A DNA stretch of 58,230 nucleotides from positions 1 to 58,230 of the forward strand of contig JAIOPJ010000005.1 in the NCBI GenBank assembly GCA_021413975.1. The letters are read 5' to 3'. The notes under the pieces are model-generated. The model made no database searches. It was given only the letters and a program-made list of their open reading frames with translations, and was not told the DNA's origin. Positions within the stretch are counted from its first letter, which is position 1, and each line of letters opens with the position of its first letter. Source of the stretch: Gemmatimonadota bacterium. Its GTDB lineage: Bacteria > Gemmatimonadota > Gemmatimonadetes > Gemmatimonadales > Gemmatimonadaceae. The position numbers and the translations under genes were made by a program. Positions 26,953 to 36,497 of this stretch are shown here, piece after piece.

Positions 26953-28130
26953 TCCGCATCCGCCGCGTCCCGCTCGTCACCGGCGTCGTCCTCGCGCTCC
27001 TCGCGAGCTTCTTCTTCGCGGTGCCGGTGTACGTCGACGGCTCGATGAACCGTCTCGACCGCTCGGAGGGGATCGCAGTCACGCAGCGCGCGCACGACCT
27101 GCACGCCACGCTCGCCATCGGCGACCTGCACGACGACCTGCTGCTCTGGGACCGCGGCGTGATGGGCCCGTCGTCGCGCGGCCACACCGACGTGACGCGG
27201 TTGGCCAGGGGGAACGTGGCGGTGCAGGTGTTCAGCACCGTCACCAAGACGCCCAAGGGACAGAACTACGAACGCAACAGCGCCGCGACGGACAACATCA
27301 CGTTGCTCGCGATCGCGTCGCGCTGGCCGCCGCGGACCTACCGATCGATCCTCCAGCGCGCGCTGTACCAGGGGCGCAAGCTCGAGGAGGCGGAGGCGCT
27401 CTCGGACGGCCGTCTCATGATCGTGCGCAGCGGCAGCGAGCTGCGCAATGCGCTCGCGCGCCGCGACGAGTGGAAGGGCGACGCCGGCACGAAGCCGGTG
27501 ATCGGGATCCTGAACACGGAGGGCCTCCAGGCGATCGAGGGGAGGATCGAGAACATCGACACGCTCTTCGCGCACGGCTTCCGGATGGCGGGGCTCGCGC
27601 ACTTCTTCGACAACGAGGTCGCGGGCTCGGCCCATGGCGAGGCGAAGGGCGGCCTCACACCGCTCGGACGCGACGTCCTGCGGCGGATGGAGGACAAGGG
27701 GATGCTCGTCGACCTCGCGCATTCGTCCCCGGCCGCGTTCGCCGAAGCGCTCGCACTCGCGATGAAGCCGGTGGTGGTGAGCCATGGTGGCGTGCAGGCG
27801 ACCTGTGCCGGGCCGCGCAACCTGACCGACGATCAACTGCGCGCCCTCGCGGCGAATGGCGCGCTCATCGGCATCGGCTTCTGGGACGGCGCCATCTGCG
27901 GCAGCTCGCCGCACGACATCGCCAAGGCGATCCGCCATGCGATCGACATCGCCGGCCTGGAGCATGTCGCGCTCGGATCCGACTGGGATGGCGCGACCAC
28001 GGTGGCCGTGTCCGGGGACTCGCTCGTGCAGGTCACGCAGGCGCTGCTCGACTCGGGATTCACCGAGGCGGAGATCCGCGCCGTGATGGGCGAGAACCTC
28101 ATCCGTTTCCTCGCGATCCATCTCCCATGA
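26949..28130 (+). CDS. Membrane dipeptidase, M19 family
   Basis: The 393-residue product has an N-terminal hydrophobic anchor or signal (VTGVVLALLASFFFAVPVYV). Metal-site segments of the renal dipeptidase family are present: IGDLHDDLLLWD near residue 58, GLAHFFDN in the middle, LVDLAHSSPAAF, VVVSHGGVQATC and ALGSDWDGAT. It should hydrolyse dipeptides, including L,D or beta-lactam-like substrates, outside the cytoplasm with two zinc ions. The gene overlaps both neighbours as ATGA. Confidence 0.94.
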   Translation: MIRIRRVPLVTGVVLALLASFFFAVPVYVDGSMNRLDRSEGIAVTQRAHDLHATLAIGDLHDDLLLWDRGVMGPSSRGHTDVTRLARGNVAVQVFSTVTKTPKGQNYERNSAATDNITLLAIASRWPPRTYRSILQRALYQGRKLEEAEALSDGRLMIVRSGSELRNALARRDEWKGDAGTKPVIGILNTEGLQAIEGRIENIDTLFAHGFRMAGLAHFFDNEVAGSAHGEAKGGLTPLGRDVLRRMEDKGMLVDLAHSSPAAFAEALALAMKPVVVSHGGVQATCAGPRNLTDDQLRALAANGALIGIGFWDGAICGSSPHDIAKAIRHAIDIAGLEHVALGSDWDGATTVAVSGDSLVQVTQALLDSGFTEAEIRAVMGENLIRFLAIHLP

Positions 28131-29284
28131 TCAGAGCCCTGGCTTGTTCCGCCCTCCTCGCCGCACCGCTCGCGGCGCAAGGCTCCGTGTTCGAGGACCG
28201 CAACGCGAACGGCGTGCGCGATGCCGGCGAGCCCGGCATGGCGGGCGTGGTGGTCTCGGATCAGGAGCATGTGGCCCTCACGGACTCCTCGGGCACGTAC
28301 CAGTTGGCGCCGGGCGGATCCGGCGTGGTGTTCGTGTCGCTGCCGCGCGGGTTCCGCGCGACCGGTCCGTGGTGGCAGCCCCTCATTCGCGGCAAGCGGG
28401 CGGACTTCGCCCTCGCGCCGGCGCCGGAACCGCGCACGCTCACGTTCGTGCATGCGTCCGACACGCACATCCAACCGTCGTCGGCCGGGCGCACGGTGCG
28501 CCTCCGCGCGCTGGTGGACTCGATCGCGCCGCGGTTCACGATCATCACCGGCGACCTCGTGCGCGACGCGCTGCGCGTGGGCGAGGCCGAGGCCACCGGG
28601 TACTACGAGCTGTTCGCCCGCGAGGCCGCGGCGTTCACGGCACCGGTCTGGACGGTCCCGGGCAACCACGAGATCTTCGGCGTCGAGCGCACGCAGTCAG
28701 GCGTGGACCCGTCCCATCCGCTCTATGGCCGCGCGATGTACCGGAGGTACCGCGGCCCGGACTACTACTCGTTCAATGCCGGCGGCGTGCACTTCGTCGC
28801 GCTCAACACCATCGACGTGGACGACCAGTGGTACCATGGCGATGTCGACAGCCTCCAGCTCGCCTGGCTCGCGCGCGACCTCGCGATGATCCCCGCGACC
28901 ATGCCGGTCGTGACGTTCAATCACATCCCGTTCTACTCGGTGAGCGAGCAGCTGCACGGGTACACCGACGGCCCGCCGGCGCCGACGCTGATCACGGTGA
29001 AGGGGCGGACGCAGTTCCGGCACACCGTCGCCAACGCGGGCGATGTCATCCGATCGATCGGCGCCGGCCGCTACGAGATCGCCCTGGCCGGGCATGTGCA
29101 CATCGGCGAGCGGATCGCCTTCGAGCTCGGCGGTCGCCCTCTGCGGTTCCACCAGGGGGCAGCGATCGTCTCCGACACGCCGTCCGGGCCGTTCGTGTTC
29201 CCGTCAGGCGTGACCGTCTACCGCGTGACGGACGGCCGCGTGGACGACGGGACGTTCGTGCCGCTCATGCCACGCACGCCCTGA
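28127..29284 (+). CDS. Secreted metallophosphoesterase (calcineurin-like)
   Basis: Start ATG 28127 overlaps the dipeptidase stop; the product has 385 residues with a short signal peptide (ACSALLAAPLAAQ). Residues about 20-95 form a small beta domain like the N-terminal SdrD/CalcineurinN type (FEDRNANGVRDAGEPGMAGV). The phosphoesterase motifs follow: HASDTHIQ, ITGDLVRD, VPGNHEIF, FNHIPFY and LAGHVHIGE, giving the full set of Asp, His and Asn ligands for two metals. Similar proteins are secreted phosphodiesterases of unknown substrate. It completes the operon begun at 26446. Confidence 0.93.
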   Translation: MIRALACSALLAAPLAAQGSVFEDRNANGVRDAGEPGMAGVVVSDQEHVALTDSSGTYQLAPGGSGVVFVSLPRGFRATGPWWQPLIRGKRADFALAPAPEPRTLTFVHASDTHIQPSSAGRTVRLRALVDSIAPRFTIITGDLVRDALRVGEAEATGYYELFAREAAAFTAPVWTVPGNHEIFGVERTQSGVDPSHPLYGRAMYRRYRGPDYYSFNAGGVHFVALNTIDVDDQWYHGDVDSLQLAWLARDLAMIPATMPVVTFNHIPFYSVSEQLHGYTDGPPAPTLITVKGRTQFRHTVANAGDVIRSIGAGRYEIALAGHVHIGERIAFELGGRPLRFHQGAAIVSDTPSGPFVFPSGVTVYRVTDGRVDDGTFVPLMPRTP

Positions 29285-29287
29285 CGC

Positions 29288-31807
29288 TCAGCGCAGGGGC
29301 TTCGGCGTCTTCTTCTGCCCGGTCGGAGCCGGCGCCGGCGGGGCGCCCTGCACGCGCCCCTGACGGTCGACGATGTAGATCGGTCCGCGACTGATATCGT
29401 CCTTGAGCTCGATCGGCGCGGGTCCGGTGTCGCCTTCGGCCCGCAGCGAGAACGCCAGGCTGATGGCGTCGGCGACACCCATGTTCACGGCGTACCCCAG
29501 GTCCTGCATCTGGGCGATCGTGAGCGCGCTGAGCGGATTGCTCCCGGCGTTGAGGAACCCGGTCATGAGTTCGTTCTGCAGCACGCTCTCGCGCCAGTGC
29601 GAGTTGCGCGTTCCCGCGCCGCCCTGACTGTTCTCGACCGGGACCTTGTTGCCCAGGGTGTAGGGCGTGAGGCTCAGGCCGTTGAAGGCAGCGATCGCGA
29701 GCGGACCGTTGAAGTGCGTGTCGAGCCCGGTGCCGGATGTGGGCGAGATGAGCTGCAGGAAGCCCTTGTTGCTCCAGATGGTGCCGATGCCGAGGACGTG
29801 CCCCATCTCATGCAGGATCACATTGCCGAAGTTGCCGCCGGCCTCGAGGTTCGCGAGGTCGGCGGTATCGAAGCGCATGCTGCCCGCCGCCGGGATGAAC
29901 GACGGCCCCACGCGCACGGCGCAGGGACCGGCGGAACCGAGGACCTGCCCGGCGCCGTCGATCGGCTCGAGACGCACGACGATGATCACGTCGTCGACGG
30001 TCTCGTTGATCGCGGAAGGTGAGTTGCACGATCCCGCGGTGAAGTTGAGCGGTTGCGCGGCGATGTCGCCGGTGATGACGGTCTCCCAGCGGGTGGCCGC
30101 GTTGCTGAACGTCTGCAACTGCGACGGCGTCGGCATGGAGACGAAGCGGAGCCCGATGTCGAAGCCGGTCCCGGGGTTCTTCCCCGTCGCCGAGAAGACC
30201 ACGGGATTCCCCGTCGGATTGGTGCCCGTGACCGTGGCGGAGAGCGCGTTCGCGCCCGCCGCGAGGGTCCACGCCCCCACGGTCGCGATGCCGCTGGCAT
30301 TCGTCACGGCGGTCGCGCCGCTCGCCGAGCCGAAGCCGGGCACCGTGGCGAACTCCACCGTGATGCCCGCGACCGGCGCGTCGGCCTCGTCGGTCACACG
30401 CACCGAGGGCGCCACCGGCGTGGACGCGCCGGGCGCGGCGATCTGGCCGTTCCCGGAGTTGAGCACGACGATCGCGGGAACGCCGAGCAGGGCCGTGCGC
30501 ACGAGCAGCGTGTAGTTGCCCGCCTGCCCGGGGTCGAAGGTGCGCGCCCGCAGCAGATAGCTGCCGGCAGGGAGCGTGATCGCGATCCGCGAGTTGGTGA
30601 TGACACCCGACTGGATGTCGTCGTTCTCGACGATCAGCGTCTGCGTGGCGAAGTCGTACACCGAGAGCCAGGTGTCGAAGTCACCCGAGCTCATCTCCAT
30701 GATCATGGACGTGCACGACGCGAGATCGAGCCGGTAGAGCTCGAAGTTCTGCAGCGCCGGGTTCGGCAGCTGACAGTCGGTCGCACTGATGTTGCTGGCC
30801 TTGGTCACGCCGAGGGTGAGCGGCTGCGCGCCGCCCGCCGTGCACGGATCCTGGATCGCCGTCGCCGTGAAGAGGATCGGGGAGAACGCGCCAAAGCTCG
30901 CCTGCATGCTGTTCGCACCGAGCGCCGCCCCAAGCGTCCACGATCCCACCGTCGCGACACCGTTGGCGTTGGTCACGGCGGCCGCGCCCGTGAGCGAGCC
31001 GCCACCGCTCAGCACGCTCCAGTTGACCGTGGCACCGGCCACGCCGTTCCCGAGCACGTCGAGCAACTGCACGGCCGGGTTGATCGCGACCGCCGTCCCG
31101 AACTTGGCGATCTGACCGTCGGCGCTCGTACCCGGAGCCACGACCATCTGCACCGGCGGACCGGCGAGGGCATTGGCGGTGAAGAACGTGACATTGGCGT
31201 TCCCCGCGACCGCCGCACTCACGCGTTGGAACGCCGAGGTGCTGGACCCGAGCGTCCACCGGGTGGAGGCGAGCCCGCCGGCGTCGCTGTTCACCGAAGT
31301 GATGGTGATCGATCCTCCGCCCGCCGTGACCGCGAAGGTGACGGGCTGCCCCGCCATGAGGTTGCCGAGGCGATCCTCGATCCGCACCTGCAGCGCGGTC
31401 GGGAGTTGCGCGAGGATCGAGCCCGACTGCGCGTTCCCGGCGACCACGACGGGGGCGATCGGAACCTGCGCGACCGTCACCTGCACGGAGGCCGACTTGC
31501 CCTCGACCGATGCCGTGATGGTCGCGGTCCCGTTGGCGACCGCCGTGACCACCGCGGTGGGCGACACCGTGGCGATCCCCTGGGCGCTCGACGACCAGGT
31601 GAGCCCGGTCGAGGTCATCGGCGCACCACGCTGATCTAGCACCGTCGCCGTCATCGTCTGCGCGGCGCCGATGGCGTCCAACGTCACGGCACCGGGAGCC
31701 AACTGGACCGAAGTGACCTTCGGCGGCTCGGTCGAACTCGTGCACGAACCGACCCCGAGGATCAGGGCGACGGCCAGCAACGCGGGCACCAGCGGACGGG
31801 AACGCAT
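29288..31807 (-). CDS. Ig-repeat lipoprotein with leishmanolysin-like metalloprotease domain
   Basis: From ATG 31807 the product has 839 residues and a lipobox ILGVGSC at about residue 20. A BIG2-type domain (about 30-115) is followed by Ig-like repeats ending in VTNANGVATVGSWTLG. A PPC-like module (LASCTSMIMEMSSGDFDTWLS) and another Ig repeat precede a C-terminal metalloprotease with HEMGHVLGIGTIW near residue 664, the zincin HExxHxxGxxxxW pattern, and a later HWRESVLQNELMTGF segment typical of M8/leishmanolysin-like enzymes. It is likely a surface protease. The stop is 3 bases from that of the convergent metallophosphoesterase. Confidence 0.88.
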   Translation of the reverse strand: MRSRPLVPALLAVALILGVGSCTSSTEPPKVTSVQLAPGAVTLDAIGAAQTMTATVLDQRGAPMTSTGLTWSSSAQGIATVSPTAVVTAVANGTATITASVEGKSASVQVTVAQVPIAPVVVAGNAQSGSILAQLPTALQVRIEDRLGNLMAGQPVTFAVTAGGGSITITSVNSDAGGLASTRWTLGSSTSAFQRVSAAVAGNANVTFFTANALAGPPVQMVVAPGTSADGQIAKFGTAVAINPAVQLLDVLGNGVAGATVNWSVLSGGGSLTGAAAVTNANGVATVGSWTLGAALGANSMQASFGAFSPILFTATAIQDPCTAGGAQPLTLGVTKASNISATDCQLPNPALQNFELYRLDLASCTSMIMEMSSGDFDTWLSVYDFATQTLIVENDDIQSGVITNSRIAITLPAGSYLLRARTFDPGQAGNYTLLVRTALLGVPAIVVLNSGNGQIAAPGASTPVAPSVRVTDEADAPVAGITVEFATVPGFGSASGATAVTNASGIATVGAWTLAAGANALSATVTGTNPTGNPVVFSATGKNPGTGFDIGLRFVSMPTPSQLQTFSNAATRWETVITGDIAAQPLNFTAGSCNSPSAINETVDDVIIVVRLEPIDGAGQVLGSAGPCAVRVGPSFIPAAGSMRFDTADLANLEAGGNFGNVILHEMGHVLGIGTIWSNKGFLQLISPTSGTGLDTHFNGPLAIAAFNGLSLTPYTLGNKVPVENSQGGAGTRNSHWRESVLQNELMTGFLNAGSNPLSALTIAQMQDLGYAVNMGVADAISLAFSLRAEGDTGPAPIELKDDISRGPIYIVDRQGRVQGAPPAPAPTGQKKTPKPLR

Positions 31808-31920
31808 CAGGGCAGGCTCGGCGAAGGGAGAGGAACAGGGCCCCGCAGGCGGAGCCGAGGTTCTGGTGCCAGAATTACGGGCGGTACGCGGCCCGGTCAA
31901 CCGGGCGTGACACTCTGTGG

Positions 31921-31932
31921 TACCCCAGGGTA
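31921..31932. promoter_or_regulatory. Short inverted repeat TACCC-CA-GGGTA
   Basis: Five-base arms flank a 2-base centre immediately upstream of the lipoprotein gene at 31942, in the 134-base divergent gap. NarL/LuxR-type sites often have C/G-rich arms like these, but the link is speculative. Confidence 0.25.
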
Positions 31933-31941
31933 GTGACGCTT

Positions 31942-32562
31942 ATGCAACTTCGCCGTTTTCGCCTGATCGGGACTGTGCTCTGCCTCACGTTCCCGGCCGG
32001 GTGCGCCGACGCGCCCCTGTCTCCGGCCAACGAGCAGCAACTCGCCGAACGGGCCATGGACGGCTGGGTCCGCGAGCATCCCGACGGGTGGGCCATGGCC
32101 GTGACCACCTCCCGAGTGCTGGAACGTCCCGAGTGGACACCGTCCTGCTCGAGTCCGGAGACCAACGGTTACGTCTCCCTGCGGGTGAACGCACCTGGCG
32201 GCGAGATCGAACTCGCGTTCCGCTGCCCCATCGACGAGCGGACGACGGCCCAGGAGCTGCAGGATCATTTCGTGCGGGCCGTGCCGTGGAACCTCGCGCA
32301 GGGGATCAGCGCGCCGAACTGGCGCTTCCAGGCCTGGCTCCCCGAGAGCTCGATCTTCGACGGGGTGACCTTCCATACACCGGTACCCGGCCTCCTGGCC
32401 ATCAATCTCGCGACCGGGGTGACCGGGATCCGGGGGGAGAGCACGCGCGGGTCCTGTTCCGCGGAGCCGACGGCTACCGAGGGCTGCGTGCTGTCACGAC
32501 GGCATGCGATCCTGATGCAGGTGCGCTTCACGGTGCCGGCGGACCTCTCGGCACTGCGCTAG
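31942..32562 (+). CDS. Putative lipoprotein of unknown function
   Basis: ATG 31942 is preferred over GTG 31933 because of the spacing from AGGG. The 206-residue product has a basic N-terminus, a hydrophobic core and the lipobox FPAGC near residue 20. The mature part has no recognisable motif. It has five cysteines in the second half (CSSPE, FRC, GSCSAEP, GCVLSRR), which could form disulfides outside the cell. I do not recognise the family. Confidence 0.7.
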   Translation: MQLRRFRLIGTVLCLTFPAGCADAPLSPANEQQLAERAMDGWVREHPDGWAMAVTTSRVLERPEWTPSCSSPETNGYVSLRVNAPGGEIELAFRCPIDERTTAQELQDHFVRAVPWNLAQGISAPNWRFQAWLPESSIFDGVTFHTPVPGLLAINLATGVTGIRGESTRGSCSAEPTATEGCVLSRRHAILMQVRFTVPADLSALR

Positions 32563-32627
32563 CTGTCGGCGCCGCGGCGGTCGGGGCGCGCCTTCCGGCG
32601 CGGCAAGGGAAGGCGCAACTTGTGGCG

Positions 32628-33112
32628 ATGGACCAGTCCGAACTCCTCGATCTCGTCGGCTACACGGAATGGGCGACCGCGCGATTGACCGCCGCCCTCC
32701 GCCTCATCCCCGATGCCGAGCGGCGCCGGCGTGACGACAGCGCCTTCGGCTCGCTGCATGGCACCTTCGCGCATCTCATCGCCGCCGAGTGGGTCTGGCT
32801 CGAACGGAGTGGGTCGCGGAGTCGGGCTTCGATGGGCTCGTCGAGCACCTGCGCCTCATCGAGCAGGAACGCGGTCGTCTGCTCCGCTCACTCGACGCCG
32901 CGGCACTCGCCCGACCGATGAGCTACCGGACCTTCGCGGGGCAGGAACAGTCGAACCCGATCGGCGAGCTCGTGCGGCATGTGGTGAACCACGGCACGTA
33001 CCACCGCGGCCAGATCGCGATGCGCATCCGCCAGCTCGCGCACCAGCCGCCGAGCACCGACTACATCGCCTGGTTGCGGCTGCCCGCCTCCGAACGCGCG
33101 GGCCGCCCGTGA
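32628..33112 (+). pseudogene. DinB-family protein gene broken by a frameshift
   Basis: From ATG 32628 the first 60 codons read like DinB/DfsB proteins (LLDLVGYTEWATARL, SAFGSLHGTFAHLIAAEWVWLER). At about 32807 the similarity moves to another frame, continuing as EWVAESGFDGLVEHLRLIEQER and then the metal-site segment HVVNHGTYHRGQIAMRIRQL to the stop at 33112. One base missing near 32806 would explain it. DinB-like proteins are four-helix metal-binding proteins, often thiol-dependent transferases. A sequencing error is possible. The end overlaps the Rieske gene start as GTGA. Confidence 0.8.
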
Positions 33113-34233
33113 CGTCGCCGACGCACCGGTTCACCCCCGAGGAGCTCGAGAGCCTCCCGATCGCGCGTGCCTGGACGATCCCCGCGTCCTGGTACACCGG
33201 CGCCGCATTCCACCGCATAGACCTCGAGGCGATCTTCGAGCGCACCTGGCAGTGCGTGGGCGATCTGTCGGCGCTCACCGAGCCGGGGTGCTTCGTGACC
33301 GCGCAGGTGGGTCAGGCGCCGGTGCTCGTGCTGCGCGACAAGGAGGGTGCGCTGCGCGCGTTCCACAACGTCTGTCGCCACCGCGGCGGTCCCTTGGCCA
33401 CCGCCGCCTCGGGATGTGTGAAGGCGCTCACTTGCCAGTATCACGGCTGGACCTACCTGCTCGACGGTTCGTTGCGCGGCGTGCCGCGCTGGGATCGGGT
33501 GGACCTGTTCGACAAGAAGGACTACGGCCTCGTGCCCGTGCGCGTGGAGACCTGGCAGGGGCAGGTCTTCGTGAATCTCGATGCGGACGCGGCCCCGCTC
33601 GCGGCGACCATGCAGGGGATCGCCGAACGGATCGCGCCGGTGCGGATCGACGAGCTGACCCTCATGAAGCGGATCGACTACGAGGTCGGCTGCAACTGGA
33701 AGGTCTACGTCGACAACTTCCTCGAGGGCTATCACGTCCCGTACGTGCATCCCGAGCTCATGAAGCTCTACGACTTCCGGCGCTACCAGACCGAGCTCGC
33801 GGGACCGTACTCGCTGCAGTGGGCGCCGATCGAGCCCGGCGATGCGCCGTACGACATCCGGCCCGGCGACTGCGCCTACTACTACTTCGTCTACCCGAAC
33901 TACATGATGAACATCCTCCCGGGTCGGGTGCAGACGAACGTCGTCGTGCCGATCGGGACGGACCGCTGCCGCGTGGAGTTCCGGTTCTACTACCGCGACG
34001 CCAAGGGCGAGGCGGCGGAGCGCGCGATCGCCGATGACCTCGACTACAGCGACCGCATCCAGCGCGAGGACATGGACATCTGCGCCCTCGTCCAGCGCGG
34101 ACTCGGCTCGCCGGCCTACGATCGCGGCCGGTTCTCGGTCGACGCCGAGCAGGGCGTGCACCATTTCCAGGAGCAGTTGCGCGAGTCGTACCGGGCCTGG
34201 AGTACGCGGGCCGCTCTCCCCACCTCCCACTGA
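33109..34233 (+). CDS. Rieske ring-hydroxylating-type oxygenase, alpha subunit
   Basis: Start GTG 33109 overlaps the DinB stop and gives 374 residues. The Rieske cluster ligands are C89-x-H91 (CRHRGGPL) and C109-x2-H112 (CQYHGW). The mononuclear iron site has H209 and H214 in EGYHVPYVH, with a later acidic ligand expected in the C-terminal third. The YDFRRYQTELAG and YVYPN-like (FVYPNYMMN) segments are close to choline or glycine-betaine monooxygenase-like members. No reductase or ferredoxin component gene is adjacent, so electrons must come from elsewhere. The substrate is not determinable from sequence. Confidence 0.92.
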   Translation: MTSPTHRFTPEELESLPIARAWTIPASWYTGAAFHRIDLEAIFERTWQCVGDLSALTEPGCFVTAQVGQAPVLVLRDKEGALRAFHNVCRHRGGPLATAASGCVKALTCQYHGWTYLLDGSLRGVPRWDRVDLFDKKDYGLVPVRVETWQGQVFVNLDADAAPLAATMQGIAERIAPVRIDELTLMKRIDYEVGCNWKVYVDNFLEGYHVPYVHPELMKLYDFRRYQTELAGPYSLQWAPIEPGDAPYDIRPGDCAYYYFVYPNYMMNILPGRVQTNVVVPIGTDRCRVEFRFYYRDAKGEAAERAIADDLDYSDRIQREDMDICALVQRGLGSPAYDRGRFSVDAEQGVHHFQEQLRESYRAWSTRAALPTSH

Positions 34234-36470
34234 TGCCTTCCGTGACTCCCTCTCCGATGCCGCGACTCTCCCTGTTCGTCCTCGCTCTCGTCGCCGCCGC
34301 CTGCTCGACCGGAGGCCCCTCGCGCGAGGAGCGCTCGCGGTGGGAAGCGCAGGCCGCCCGCGTCACGATCACCCGTGACGACTGGGGGATCCCCCACATC
34401 CGCGGCAAGAGCGATGCCGATGCGGTGTTCGGCATGGTCTCTGCCCAGGCGGAGGACGACTTCAATCGCATCGAGGTGAACTACCTCAATGCGATGGGTC
34501 GCCTGGCCGAGGCCGAGGGCAAGAAGGCGATCTGGAGCGACCTGCGGATGCGGCTCTTCATCGACCCCGACACGCTGCGCGCGCAGTACGCCGCGAGCCC
34601 GGCCTGGCTCCGAACCCTCATGGATGCGTGGGCGGACGGGCTCAATCACTTCCTCGCGACGCACCCCGAGGTGAAGCCGCGCGTGCTCACGCACTTCGAG
34701 CCCTGGATGGCGCTCGCGTTCAGCGAGGGGAGCATCGGCGGGGACATCGAGACGATCTCGCTGCCGGCGCTCGAGGCGTTCTACGGCGGCCCGGACACCG
34801 CGAGTGCGTCCGCGGGGAGCGCGCACCTCGACGTCGCGCGTGCCGCGGCGCCGACGTTCCTGGTCGAGCCGACCGGCTCGAACGGTTTCGCGATCGGCCC
34901 GTCGCGGAGCGCGTCCGGCAAGGCCTTGCTGCTGATCAATCCGCACACCTCGTTCTTCTTCCGCGAGGAGTTGCAGATGACGAGCGACGAGGGGCTGAAC
35001 GCCTACGGCGCGGTGACGTGGGGGCAGTTCTTCGTCTACCAGGGCTTCAACGCCACCGCCGGCTGGATGCACACCTCGAGCAACAACGACGCGATCGACG
35101 AGTACGCGGTGACCGCCACACGCACGGCCGACGGCTACACGTACGCGTACGACTCGGCACAGCGGCGCGTGGTCTCGCAGCGGATCTCGCTGCGCTACCG
35201 CGACGGCGACCGGATGGCCACCCGCGAGTTCACCGTGTACCGCACGCACCACGGGCCGGTCGTCCGCGAGGCGGAAGGGAAGTGGATCGCCGTGCGCCTG
35301 ATGAACGAGCCGGTCAAGGCACTCACGCAGTCGTTCTCGCGCACCAAGGCGAAGAACCTCGCCGAGTTCAGGGCGACGATGGAACTCCACACGAACTCGT
35401 CGAACAACACCGTCTTCGCCGACGCCGAGGGGAACACGGCCTACTTCCATGCGAACTTCATCCCGCGCCGCGATACGCGGTACGACTGGAGCAAGCCCGT
35501 GGACGGCAGCGATCCGCGGACCGAGTGGCAGGGCGTGCACTCGGTGGACGAGAGTCCGAACGTCTTCAACCCGAGCACCGGCTGGATCCAGAACACGAAC
35601 AACGCGCCCTTCTCGGCGGCAGGCGCCGCGAGCCCGAAGCCGTCGGCCTATCCGCGGTACTTCGAGGCCGGCGAGGGGGAGAACGCGCGCGGCCTCCACG
35701 CGATCGAGGTGCTCTCGCGCGAACGCGCCTTCGACCTCGACAAGCTGATCGCGGCCGCCTACGACCCGCATCTCCCGGCGTTCGACGCGCTGATCCCGGC
35801 GCTCGTGCGCGATTACGACGCACTGCGCGCGAGTGATGCGCGCAAGGCCGCGCTCAAGGAACCGGTCGCGCTGCTGCGCGCGTGGGACCGGAGATCGGGC
35901 ACCAAGTCGGTCGCGCTGACGCTCGCGCACTACTGGGGCACCGAGCTCGTCACGCGCGTGCGGACCGATCCCGACGCCGAGGGGACCTCGGTGTTCGCGT
36001 ACATGGCGCGCGCGGCGAGCGGCGAGCATCGGCTCGGGGCCCTCGAAGCGGCCGTGGCGCGTCTCACCGCCGACTTCGGCGACTGGCGCACCGCGTGGGG
36101 CGACGTGAACCGCTTCCAGCGGCTCACGGCCGACATCGAGCAGCCGTTCAGCGACTCGGGTGCGAGCATCCCGGTGGGCTTCGCGTCGGCGAACTGGGGC
36201 TCGCTCGCGGCGTTCGGGGCGCGGCAGTATCCGGGCACCAAGAGGATGTACGGGACCTACGGCAACAGCTTCGTGGCGGTCGTGGAGTTCGGCGACTCGG
36301 TCATGGCGCGCGCGATCACGGCCGGCGGACTGAACAGCGTGCCGGGGTCGAAGCACTTCAACGATCAGGCGGAACGGTACGCCCGGGGCGATCTGCGGAC
36401 CGTCTACTTCCACCCGAGTCAGCTCGAGGGGCACGTGGAGCGGGTCTATCGACCGGGAGAGCGCCCCTGA
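34233..36470 (+). CDS. Penicillin acylase family (Ntn) hydrolase, exported
   Basis: The 745-residue product starts at ATG 34233, overlapping the Rieske stop by one base; ATG 34257 would also leave the signal intact. The signal ends in a lipobox-like AAACS. The alpha-chain-like part has VTITRDDWGIPHIRGKSDADAVFG and AQAEDDFNRIE. The predicted autocatalytic N-terminal nucleophile of the beta chain is S216 in TGSNGFAIGPS, followed by LLINPHTSF. Late WGDVNRFQR and GLNSVPGSKHFNDQAERYARGD segments also match. Relatives hydrolyse amides such as beta-lactam side chains or acyl-homoserine lactones. Which applies here cannot be told. Confidence 0.94.
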   Translation: MPSVTPSPMPRLSLFVLALVAAACSTGGPSREERSRWEAQAARVTITRDDWGIPHIRGKSDADAVFGMVSAQAEDDFNRIEVNYLNAMGRLAEAEGKKAIWSDLRMRLFIDPDTLRAQYAASPAWLRTLMDAWADGLNHFLATHPEVKPRVLTHFEPWMALAFSEGSIGGDIETISLPALEAFYGGPDTASASAGSAHLDVARAAAPTFLVEPTGSNGFAIGPSRSASGKALLLINPHTSFFFREELQMTSDEGLNAYGAVTWGQFFVYQGFNATAGWMHTSSNNDAIDEYAVTATRTADGYTYAYDSAQRRVVSQRISLRYRDGDRMATREFTVYRTHHGPVVREAEGKWIAVRLMNEPVKALTQSFSRTKAKNLAEFRATMELHTNSSNNTVFADAEGNTAYFHANFIPRRDTRYDWSKPVDGSDPRTEWQGVHSVDESPNVFNPSTGWIQNTNNAPFSAAGAASPKPSAYPRYFEAGEGENARGLHAIEVLSRERAFDLDKLIAAAYDPHLPAFDALIPALVRDYDALRASDARKAALKEPVALLRAWDRRSGTKSVALTLAHYWGTELVTRVRTDPDAEGTSVFAYMARAASGEHRLGALEAAVARLTADFGDWRTAWGDVNRFQRLTADIEQPFSDSGASIPVGFASANWGSLAAFGARQYPGTKRMYGTYGNSFVAVVEFGDSVMARAITAGGLNSVPGSKHFNDQAERYARGDLRTVYFHPSQLEGHVERVYRPGERP

Positions 36471-36497
36471 GCCGGACCTGGCGGAGTTCGGCGTCGT

